From: an uncultured Candidatus Cenarchaeum sp.
GTDB taxonomy: Archaea > Thermoproteota > Nitrososphaeria > Nitrososphaerales > Nitrosopumilaceae
DNA: 64,000 bases
Direction: 5' to 3'
Assembly (NCBI GenBank): GCA_958295735.1
Contig: OY282369.1
Coordinates: 2,146,983-2,210,982 of the forward strand
Shown: positions 15,429 through 22,217 of the stretch, piece by piece
Numbering within the stretch: the stretch's first letter is position 1
Layout of the letters: each line of letters starts with the position of its first letter
Made by a program: the position numbers and the translations under genes
Notes under the pieces: model-generated
Database searches by the model: none
What the model was told of the DNA's origin: nothing
The model's input: only the letters and a program-made list of their open reading frames with translations

Positions 15429-16898
15429 TTGTCTGGCAAACTCAGGCCGGAACTGGTCATCTGCGTGATCGGCGCGCTGGGGACGGACGTGGACTGCGTC
15501 TGCGACGCGATCGCCAAGGCGCTGGCCCGGGTCAAGTACAGCTCGGAAAACATAGATCTCGGCGCCGTGCTGTCGGAGGTCACGGGCCTGGGGACGCCCG
15601 CGGGGGAAGGCGCCGAGTACGACAGGATCTCGTCCAGGATGGAACGCGGCAACGAGCTGGAAAGGAGAGTGTGGCCCGGCGCCGCCGCGGTCTTGGCGGT
15701 GGCCAGGATGCTGCGGTCGCGCAGGAACATTACGGGATCCGTGGCGGAGCCGGCCGCCGGCCACGCCTACGTGCTAAAGTCGGTCACGCGCATCAGCGAG
15801 ATCGATAAACTGCGCGGCATATTCGGCGGGCAGCTCCTGATCGTCTCCGCGTACTCGCCGAGGGACGCGAGGGTGAGGGAGCTGGAGAAGAAGGTGGGGG
15901 ACGCCGCCGAGCGCCTCATAGACAAGGACCATAGCGAGGAGGGCGGCTCCGGGCAGCTGGTGAGGGCCGCGTACCGCGTGGCGGACTGCTTCGTGACTGC
16001 TTCGGATCCGGCCTCCGTCCAGCCCGAGATCGACCGGTTCGTCAGGCTGGTGTTCGGCGACCCCTTCATCACCCCGACCGCGGAGGAGACGGGCATGTCC
16101 CACGCGTTCACCAGTTCCTTCCAGTCCTCGTCCATGTCCCGGCAGGTGGGGGCGGCCGTGCGGGACGCCAACGGGGACCTGGTCGCCTTCGGCTTCAACG
16201 AGGTGCCAAAGGCGGGGGGCGGGGCGTACGCTGAGGGGGACGAGAACGACAGGCGCGAGTTCAGGATCGGGCACGACTCGAACCAGAGGGAGCGCGAGGG
16301 AATGCTCGCGGACGCGCTCACGCTGATCGGGAGGGCCGGCCTGCTCGCGCCGGAATGCGAGGGCCTGAGCGGCGAGGAGATCGCGGCCGCGGCGCGCCGA
16401 TCCGCCGATCTGTCGGGGATGAAGATCATGGACGTGACCGAGTACAGCAGGGAGATGCACGCCGAGATGGACGCCCTCGTGGGCGTCGCCAGGCGCGTCG
16501 CGTCCGTGAGGGGCGGCATCATGTACTGCACCACGTTCCCCTGCCACGTCTGCGCGAAGCTCATCGTGGCCGCAGGCATGCGGCTGCTCGTCTTCGTCGA
16601 GACGTACGAGAAGAGCCACGCCGGGGAGCTGTTCGCCGACTCGATCAGCGTGGGAAGCCCGCAGGAGGGCAAGGTGCACTTCAAGCCGTTCGCCGGCATC
16701 TCGCCCAGGCGCCACGCCGACCTCTTCGCCATGGGCAGGCGCAAGGACGCGTCCGGCAGGAAGGCGGAATGGAATGCCGCCGAGGCCGCCCCGAGGCTGC
16801 TCCCCTACGGGGAGTCCCTGGAGAAGGCGGATGCGGCCGTGGCTCGCTTGTTCAAAACAATGGCCGAAAACGGCCTCTCGCCGAACCATGCCGAATGA
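15429..16898 (+). CDS. avcD: Antiphage dCTP deaminase (AvcD type)
   Basis: Family members deaminate dC nucleotides during phage infection and starve the phage of dCTP. This protein has 489 residues. The N-terminal domain begins RPELVICVIGALGTDVDCVC, the degenerate P-loop-like segment typical of the family (no Walker lysine seen). The C-terminal half holds the zinc-dependent deaminase core: MSRQVGAAVRDANGDLVAFG and NEVPKAGGG, then HAEMDALV (zinc His and proton-shuttle Glu, about residue 344) and TTFPCHVCAKLIVAAGM (PCxxC zinc cysteines, about residue 372), followed by FVETYEKSHAGEL. All catalytic residues are intact. TTG 15429 is chosen from the TATA element; the frame is open far upstream but Arg/Pro-rich there. 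The TATA box of the first array gene begins seven bases after its stop. Family membership is recognised from motifs and layout; antiviral activity is inference. Confidence 0.88.
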   Translation: MSGKLRPELVICVIGALGTDVDCVCDAIAKALARVKYSSENIDLGAVLSEVTGLGTPAGEGAEYDRISSRMERGNELERRVWPGAAAVLAVARMLRSRRNITGSVAEPAAGHAYVLKSVTRISEIDKLRGIFGGQLLIVSAYSPRDARVRELEKKVGDAAERLIDKDHSEEGGSGQLVRAAYRVADCFVTASDPASVQPEIDRFVRLVFGDPFITPTAEETGMSHAFTSSFQSSSMSRQVGAAVRDANGDLVAFGFNEVPKAGGGAYAEGDENDRREFRIGHDSNQREREGMLADALTLIGRAGLLAPECEGLSGEEIAAAARRSADLSGMKIMDVTEYSREMHAEMDALVGVARRVASVRGGIMYCTTFPCHVCAKLIVAAGMRLLVFVETYEKSHAGELFADSISVGSPQEGKVHFKPFAGISPRRHADLFAMGRRKDASGRKAEWNAAEAAPRLLPYGESLEKADAAVARLFKTMAENGLSPNHAE

Positions 16899-16904
16899 GA
16901 AGGC

Positions 16905-16909
16905 TTATA
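16905..16909 (+). promoter_or_regulatory. TATA box of array gene 1
   Basis: GCTTATACC context, 28 nt before ATG 16933 and just beyond the deaminase stop codon. The same 28-nt spacing recurs at 17598, 18389, 19118 and 19835 for genes 2-5. Confidence 0.75.
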
Positions 16910-16932
16910 CCGAAGCCCTGCCATCCCGCACC

Positions 16933-17088
16933 ATGGAAGAAAAACTCGAGAAGGGCTGGCTGAGGAAAGAGATGGAAATGGCGGTAAAGCGCTACGAAAA
17001 GATGCCCCAGTGGAAAAAGGACATGTACAATGCCCAGTTTGATCACGAGGAAGAGATATCAGAGTCGCGCAGGGGCGCGTTCGGCTGA
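16933..17088 (+). CDS. Array protein 1, 51 aa
   Basis: Unrecognised small charged protein: MEEKLEKGWLRKEMEMAVKR, YEKMPQWKKDMYNAQ, FDHEEEISESRRGAFG. It is probably mostly helical and cytoplasmic, with no Cys or membrane segment. The frame is open farther upstream, but ATG 16933 is preferred because it lies 28 nt from a TATA box and because the same codon is GTG in copy 3, a change tolerated only at a start codon. It follows the dCTP deaminase gene closely, so a role in that system (inhibitor, antitoxin-like partner or effector) is plausible but unproven. Confidence 0.72.
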   Translation: MEEKLEKGWLRKEMEMAVKRYEKMPQWKKDMYNAQFDHEEEISESRRGAFG

Positions 17089-17590
17089 CCGTCGGGAAAA
17101 AGGACCCGCGCAATTCCCGGCTGGGGCAAGAGTAAGCCGCCGGGCGCGCCGCTTCCCGGCCGCGAATCCCAGGAGGCGGGCGGGGCGGCGCTTGGCGGGA
17201 TCGCGGCGCGCTTCGGATCCAGGCGGTGTCCCGGCAGGCCGGGGCGCGGCCGCGCGCGGGATCCAACTGCGGGACCTGCCGCGCGGGGACCGGCGCGGGC
17301 GATCGCCTGCGGGCGGCTCCGGGGGATCGAGGCGGGTCGGCCGCGGCGGCCGGCGGAGCGCGGCCTGATCGCGGGCCCTCCGGGGGATGCATCGCCCGCA
17401 GGCATCCCGACTTTGCCGCGCCGACTGCGCGGGCGGGCGCAGGAACGCGTCCGGCGGGCGGACCGGGATGCCGCAGGGGTTGCCCGGACGCGCGGACTGC
17501 CCGGATGGGGAGGATGCGGCCGCGGGCGGGCGGGCGGGCGGGCGGCCCGCCCGCCCAAAGCAGCGGCTTCCCGACGGACGATGCCGATCT
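17089..17590. other. Array spacer 1
   Basis: About 500 bases of GC-rich sequence conserved between units. Starts with CCGTCGGGAAAAAGGACCCG, then GAGTAAGCCGCC, then CTTCCCGGCCGCGAATCCCA. Frames on both strands are open but Arg/Gly/Pro-rich. It could encode an RNA, be a long 3' UTR, or be passive duplicated DNA. Confidence 0.5.
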
Positions 17591-17597
17591 GGAAAGC

Positions 17598-17602
17598 TTA
17601 TA
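17598..17602 (+). promoter_or_regulatory. TATA box of array gene 2
   Basis: TTATA in GGAAAGCTTATACCG, 28 nt before ATG 17626. Confidence 0.75.
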
Positions 17603-17625
17603 CCGAAGCCCTGCCATCCCGCACC

Positions 17626-17781
17626 ATGGAAGAAAAACTCGAGAAGGGCTGGCTGAGGGAAGAGATGGAACTGTCGCAAAAGCGCTACGCAAAGATGCCC
17701 CAGTGGAAAAAGGACATGTACAATGCCCAGATAGATTACGAGGAAGAGCTATCAGAGTCGCGCAGGGGCGCGTTCGGCTGA
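17626..17781 (+). CDS. Array protein 2, 51 aa
   Basis: Same protein as array copy 1 but of the second sequence type: WLREEMELSQKRYAKMPQWK instead of MEMAVKRYEK, and QIDYEEELSES instead of QFDHEEEISES. The differences are clustered substitutions with no frame change, so the protein is under selection or was recently exchanged. It has its own TATA box. Function unknown. Confidence 0.72.
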   Translation: MEEKLEKGWLREEMELSQKRYAKMPQWKKDMYNAQIDYEEELSESRRGAFG

Positions 17782-18380
17782 CCGTCGGGAAAAAGGACAC
17801 GCGCAATTCCCGGCCGGAGCAAGAGTAAGCCGCCGGGCGCGCCGCTTCCCGGCCGCGAATCCCAGGAGGCGGGATGGGCGGGATCGCGGCGGTTCCGGCG
17901 GCGCGTTTCGGATCCCGGCGGAATGCCCGGCAGGCCGGGGCGCGGCCGCGCGCGGGATCCAACCGCGGAACGTGCGGCGCGGCCGGCGCCGGGAGATCGA
18001 GGCGGGCCGGCCGCGGCCGGCGCCGGGAGATCGAGGCGGGCCGGCCGCGGCCGGCGCCGGGAGATCGAGGCGGGCCGGCCGCGGCCGGCGCCGGGAGATC
18101 GAGGCGGGCCCGGGCGCGCGGCCGCGCCCCGCACCGGCAGGGCCGCGGCGGCCGGCGGAGCGCGGCCTGATCGCGGGCCCTCCGGGGGATGCATCGCCCG
18201 CCGGCCTCGCAGGCATCCCGACTTTGCCGCGCCGACTGCGCGGGCGGGCGCAGGGACGCGTCCGGCGGGCGGACCGGGATGCCGCAGGGGTTGCCCGGCC
18301 GCGCCGAATGCCCGGAGGGGGAGGATGCGGCCGCGGCCGTCCCGCCCAAAGCTGCGGCCTCCCGACGGGCGATGCCGATC
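17782..18380. other. Array spacer 2 with short tandem repeats
   Basis: Longest spacer. Inside it a 31-33-bp unit (core GCCGGCGCCGGGAGATCGAG) is repeated about four times between 17,982 and 18,115, which accounts for the extra length. No gene seen. Confidence 0.7.
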
Positions 18381-18388
18381 TGGAAAGC

Positions 18389-18393
18389 TTATA
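18389..18393 (+). promoter_or_regulatory. TATA box of array gene 3
   Basis: TTATA, 28 nt before GTG 18417. Confidence 0.75.
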
Positions 18394-18416
18394 CCGAAGC
18401 CCTGCCAGCCCGCACC

Positions 18417-18572
18417 GTGGAAGAAAAACTCGAGAAGGGCTGGCTGAGGAAAGAGATGGAAATGGCGGTAAAGCGCTACGAAAAGATGCCCCAGTGGGAA
18501 AAGGACATGTACAATGCCCAGATAGATTACGAGGAAGAGCTATCAGAGTCGCGCAGGGGCGCGTTCGGCTGA
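18417..18572 (+). CDS. Array protein 3, 51 aa, GTG start
   Basis: Copy of the array protein whose first codon is GTG where the other intact copies have ATG. The substitution keeps a usable start and marks the true start of the family. The sequence combines the two types: MEMAVKRYEK in the middle as in copies 1 and 5, but QWEKDMYNAQIDYEEELSES at the end as in copy 4. This points to recombination between units. Confidence 0.72.
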   Translation: MEEKLEKGWLRKEMEMAVKRYEKMPQWEKDMYNAQIDYEEELSESRRGAFG

Positions 18573-19110
18573 CCGTCGGGAAAAAGGACCCGCGCAATTC
18601 CCGGCCGGAGCAAGAGTAAGCCGCCGGGCGCGCCGCTTCCCGGCCGCGAATCCCAGGAGGCGGGCTAGGCGGGATCGCGGCGGTTCCGGCGGCGCGTTTC
18701 GGATCCCGGCGGAATGCCCGGCAGGCCGGGGCGCGGCCGCGCGCGGGATCCAACTGCGGAACGTGCGGCGCGGGCGATCGCCGGCGGGCGGCGCCGGGGG
18801 ATCAAGGCGGGCCGGTTCCGGCGGCCGCGCCCCGCACCGGGGGCCGCGCCCCGCACCGGGGGCCGCGCCGGCCGGCGGAGCGCGGCCTGATCGCGGGCCC
18901 TCCGGGGGATGCATCGCCCGCCGGCCTCGCAGGCATCCCGACTTTGCCGCGCTGACTGCGCGGGCGGGCGCAGGGACGCGTCCGGCGGGCGGACCGGGAT
19001 GCTGCCGGGGTTGCGCCGGTTGCCCGGCCGCGCCGACTGCCCGGAGGGGGAGGATGCGGCCGCGGTCGTCCCGCCCAAAGCTGCGGCCTCCCGACGGGCG
19101 ATGCCGATCT
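18573..19110. other. Array spacer 3
   Basis: Homologous to the other spacers. It has a short local repeat GGGGCCGCGCCCCGCACC around 18,825-18,868. No gene seen. Confidence 0.6.
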
Positions 19111-19117
19111 GGAAAGC

Positions 19118-19122
19118 TTATA
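19118..19122 (+). promoter_or_regulatory. TATA box of array gene 4
   Basis: TTATA, 28 nt before ATG 19146. Confidence 0.75.
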
Positions 19123-19145
19123 CCGAAGCCCTGCCATCCCGCACC

Positions 19146-19301
19146 ATGGAAGAAAAACTCGAGAAGGGCTGGCTGAGGAAAGAGTTGGAACTGTCGCAAA
19201 AGCGCTACGCAAAGATGCCCCAGTGGGAAAAGGACATGTACAATGCCCAGATAGATTACGAGGAAGAGCTATCAGAGTCGCGCAGGGGCGCGTTCGGCTG
19301 A
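19146..19301 (+). CDS. Array protein 4, 51 aa
   Basis: Array protein of the second type (LELSQKRYAKMPQWEKDMYN then AQIDYEEELSES). It differs from copy 2 mainly by RKELE for REEME and by Glu for Lys after QW. Complete, with its own TATA box. Function unknown; see array copy 1. Confidence 0.72.
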   Translation: MEEKLEKGWLRKELELSQKRYAKMPQWEKDMYNAQIDYEEELSESRRGAFG

Positions 19302-19830
19302 CCGTCGGGAAAAATGACCCGCGCAATTCCCGGCTGGGGCAAGAGTAAGCCGCCAGGCGCGCCGCTTCCCGGCCGCGAATCCCAGGAGGCGGGTTGGGCG
19401 GGATCGCGGCGGTTCCGGATCCCGGCGGAATGCCCGGCAGGCCGGGGCGCGGCCGCGCGCGGGATCCCGCGGCGGGACTTGCCGCGCGGGGAACGGCGCG
19501 GGCGATCGCCGGCGGGCGGCGCCGGGGGATCGAGGCGGGCCGGTTGCGGCGGGCGCGGCCGCGCCCCGCACCGGCAGGGCCGCGGCGGCCGGCGGAGCGC
19601 GGCCTGATCGCGGGCCCTCCGGGGGATGCATCGCCCGCCGGCCTCGCAGGCATCCCGACTTTGCCGCGCCGACTGCGCGGGCGGGCGCAGGGACGCGTCC
19701 GGCGGGCGGACCGGGATGCTGCCGGGGTTGCGCCGGTTGCCCGGCCGCGCCGACTGCCCGGAGGGGGAGGATGCGGCCGCGGCCGTCCCGCCCAAAGCTG
19801 CGGCCTCCCGACGGGCGATGCCGATCTGGA
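19302..19830. other. Array spacer 4
   Basis: Homologous to the other spacers; no gene seen. It keeps the shared GATCGCGGGCCCTCC block near 19,607 and the CGACTTTGCCGCG stretch after it. Confidence 0.6.
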
Positions 19831-19834
19831 AAGA

Positions 19835-19839
19835 TTATA
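19835..19839 (+). promoter_or_regulatory. TATA box of array gene 5
   Basis: TTATA in AAAGATTATACCG (one base different from the other copies), 28 nt before ATG 19863. Confidence 0.72.
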
Positions 19840-19862
19840 CCGAAGCCCTGCCATCCCGCACC

Positions 19863-20018
19863 ATGGAAGAAAAACTCGAGAAGGGCTGGCTGAGGAAAGA
19901 GATGGAAATGGCGGTAAAGCGCTACGAAAAGATGCCCCAGTGGAAAAAGGACATGTACAATGCCCAGTTTGATCACGAGGAAGAGCTATCAGAGTCGCGC
20001 AGGGGCGCGTTCGGCTGA
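19863..20018 (+). CDS. Array protein 5, 51 aa
   Basis: Nearly identical to array copy 1 (MEMAVKRYEKMPQWKKDMYN then AQFDHEEELSES); in the protein only Ile to Leu in the EEELSES segment was noticed. That the first and last intact copies match each other best, with different types between, suggests gene conversion rather than simple stepwise duplication. Function unknown. Confidence 0.72.
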   Translation: MEEKLEKGWLRKEMEMAVKRYEKMPQWKKDMYNAQFDHEEELSESRRGAFG

Positions 20019-20570
20019 CCGTCGGGAAAAAAGACCCGCGCAATTCCCGGCCGGGGCAAGAGTAAGCCGCCGGGCGCGCCGCTTCCCGGCCGCGAATCCC
20101 AGGAGGCGGGCCAGGCGGGATGGGCGGGATCGCGGCGGTTCCGGCGGCGCGTTCTGGATCCCGGCTAGATGTCCGGCAGGCCGGGGCGCGGCCGCGCGCG
20201 GGATCCAACCGCGGAACGTGCGGCGCGGCCGGCGCCGGGAGATCGAGGCGGGCCGGCCGCGGCGGGCCCGGGAGATCGAGGCGGGCCGGCCGCGGCGGGC
20301 CCGGGCGCGCGGCCGCGCCCCGCACCGGCAGGGCCGCGGCGGACGGCGGAGCGCGGCCTGATCGCGGGCCCTCCGGGGGATGCATCGCCCGCCGGCATCC
20401 CGATTTTGCCGCGCCGACTGCGCGGGCAGGCGCAGGGACGCGTCCGGCCGGCGGACCGGGATGCCGCCGGGGCTGCGCCGGTTGCCCGGCCGCGCTGACT
20501 GCTTGGAGGGGGAGGATGCGGCCGCGGCCCGCCCGCCCGCCCGCCCAAAGCTGCGGCCTCCCGACGGGCG

Positions 20571-20710
20571 ATGCGGAACGAGAAGGCGCACGCCAAGGCC
20601 CTGCCAGCGCGCGGCGCGGATGAAAAACCCGAGAAGGGCTGGCTGAGGGAAGATGCGGAAATGGCGGCAAGGCGCTGCGGAGAGATGCCCCGGCAGAAAA
20701 AGGACCCGCG
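20571..20710 (+). pseudogene. Array copy 6, decayed
   Basis: EKPEKGWLREDAEMAARRCG then EMPRQKKD aligns with EEKLEKGWLREEMELSQKRY, AKMPQWKKD, but the start codon position reads GCG (20616), the TATA box has become GGCGCACGCC, and similarity stops after about 35 codons. Its upstream flank resembles that of copy 1, including the very end of the deaminase gene (GCGGAACGAGAAGGC against CCGAATGAGAAGGC). This suggests the array grew from the deaminase 3' junction. Confidence 0.75.
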
Positions 20711-20957
20711 CCCCCCGACTGGCGCCCGCACGCCCGGCGGCGGGCCCCCGAAGGCCCGCGGGATCGCGGTCTGGGCGGCTTTTCCCGCGGCGGGCCCCCC
20801 CGCCCCCGCGGCCCCTCGGGGCGCGGATCCTCCGCGCGCCTGCCCCCCCGCGGGCCGCTTTCCGGGCGCGGTTCTCTGCCCCCGCTTCCGCCCCCGCCGC
20901 GGCGGCGGGCCGGCCCGCGAGGCCGTTCCGGGACGGCGCGGGCCCCCGCGGGCAAGA

Positions 20958-20964
20958 CATTAAT
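20958..20964 (+). promoter_or_regulatory. TATA-like element of the DCC1-like gene
   Basis: CATTAAT, 23-29 nt before ATG 20987. Confidence 0.5.
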
Positions 20965-20986
20965 CGGCGCGCGGCGCCCCCGCGGC

Positions 20987-21382
20987 ATGGACGCGGGCAG
21001 CCTGGCGCCGTTCGTCGTGTACGACGACCGTTGCCGCCTGTGCGCCGGGTTCGCGCGGCGGGTGGGCGCCCTCTCCGGCGGCGCGATACTGCTGGTCGGC
21101 CACTATTCCGATCTGGGGGAGAAGCTGCGCGGCGGCGTGCTGGGCCCCGGGGCCCTCGAGATGTTCTGGTTCGTGGACGGCCGCACGGCGTTCGGGGGGA
21201 GGGCGGCGCTGCTCCCGCTCGCCGGCGCGCTGCTGTCGTCCCGGCTCCGCCGCGCGGGCCGGGCCGCCCCGCGGGGGGACGCGGGCGGCGCCGCGTGCGC
21301 CGACGGATGCCGGGCGGCCGGGGCCGTCTTCGCGCGCTCGGCGAGCCTCGTGACGCGCAGCCGGAGGATCCGGCTGGGGTAG
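20987..21382 (+). CDS. DCC1-like thiol-disulfide oxidoreductase (DUF393 family)
   Basis: 131 residues. The N-terminus FVVYDDRCRLCAGFARRVGA carries the family's YDxxCxxC signature, with a redox CxxC pair (CRLC) in a thioredoxin-like fold, followed by FWFVDGRTAFGGRAALLPL, where family members have a conserved hydrophobic stretch. The C-terminal third is Arg/Ala-rich and includes two more Cys. Members are thought to act in thiol-disulfide exchange, but substrates are mostly unknown. It is a single gene placed just beyond the 51-aa array; no functional link is visible. Confidence 0.75.
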   Translation: MDAGSLAPFVVYDDRCRLCAGFARRVGALSGGAILLVGHYSDLGEKLRGGVLGPGALEMFWFVDGRTAFGGRAALLPLAGALLSSRLRRAGRAAPRGDAGGAACADGCRAAGAVFARSASLVTRSRRIRLG

Positions 21383-22180
21383 GCCGCGGGCGCGTTTCCC
21401 GGCGCGCCGATGCGGGCGCTGCCGGCCCCGATCGGGATCCGCGCGCCATCCCCCGGATGCGCGCGGGATCCGGGCATCGGGCGCGGTCCCGCGCCGCGCG
21501 GGGGCCCCGCCCGCATTGCGGAATTGCCGGGCCGCGCGGACCGGCCGCCGCGGCGGAGCCCGGATGCGGGATGCCCGGGGCGCGCTTCCGCGGCCGCCGG
21601 CCGCCTTTTTCAAAAGGGGGCGCGCGCCCGCGCCGCGCCGGCCGCCCCCGACCGGGCGCGCCGGCCCGACGGGCGCGCTTCCGCGGCCGCCGCGTTCCCC
21701 GGCCCTCCGCCGATTCGGTTCCGGGGATCGCCGTTCAAGCGGGCTACCGCAGACTCCCGCGAACCCCGCAGGCGGCAGCGCCCCGAACCCGCCCCTTCCG
21801 CGTTCCCGCAGCCGCCGCGCGCCCGAACCGCGGGGCGCCTTCCGCAGGCGGCAGCGCCCCGATGCCGGCATCCTGGCGGGAATCCTCGCGGTCGCCGGGA
21901 AGCGGGGCCGCGCCGCCTTCGGGCGCCGCCGTCCCCCGGAAAATCCGGCGGGGTTGCGCCTTTCGGGGATTGCCGCCCGCGCCGCGCCCGCCGCAGCTTC
22001 CGAGGTTTTCGGCCGCGGGCCCTTCCCGACGGCGCGCGGGGGTTGGCGCATCACGCGGGCCTCCTGGGATCTTCGGGACGGGCCGCGCGCGCCGGCCGGC
22101 GGCGGGCGCGAAAACGCCCCTTCCGATCCGAACCCGCGCCAAGCGGGGGGCGCAGCCGGCCCCGCGCGACCAGCCCATTC
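21383..22180. other. GC-rich intergenic with a REP-like hairpin at its end
   Basis: About 800 bases with no credible gene; frames are open on both strands with Arg/Pro/Ala-rich products. The last 75 bases contain REP-like hairpin copy 2. Confidence 0.6.
22104..22143 (+). repeat. REP-like hairpin, copy 2
   Basis: GGGCGCGAAAACGCCCC, then TTCCGATCCGAACCCGCGCC. Pairs GGCGCG with CGCGCC. Located 75 bases before the first PEFG-CTERM gene. Confidence 0.6.
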
Positions 22181-22186
22181 AGTATG

Positions 22187-22194
22187 TTTTTATA
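22187..22194 (+). promoter_or_regulatory. TATA element of PEFG-CTERM gene 1
   Basis: TTTTTATA; TTATA starts 28 nt before ATG 22218. An identical promoter precedes the second copy (24,626-24,633). Confidence 0.8.
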
Positions 22195-22217
22195 GCAAGC
22201 TTCCCGATCGGCCTCAG

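Larger units (their letters stand above)
16905..20710 (+). repeat. Tandem array of a ~0.7-kb unit: TATA box, 51-aa gene, conserved GC-rich spacer
   Basis: Five intact units and one decayed unit follow the deaminase gene. Start codons stand at 16933, 17626, 18417, 19146 and 19863, with the decayed equivalent at 20616, so periods are 693, 791, 729, 717 and 753 bp. Each unit has a TTATA box exactly 28 nt before its start codon, a 156-bp gene and a spacer that is also similar between units, including a block with GATCGCGGGCCCTCCGGGGG near 17,368, 18,168, 18,888, 19,607 and 20,360. Spacer length varies through smaller internal duplications. High identity suggests recent amplification or ongoing homogenisation. 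Confidence 0.9.

Noticed and set aside
17043-20988. Minus-strand ORFs across the 51-aa array (up to 728 codons)
   Set aside because: They run through both genes and spacers with Arg/Pro-rich products; the plus-strand small genes have TATA boxes and normal composition.
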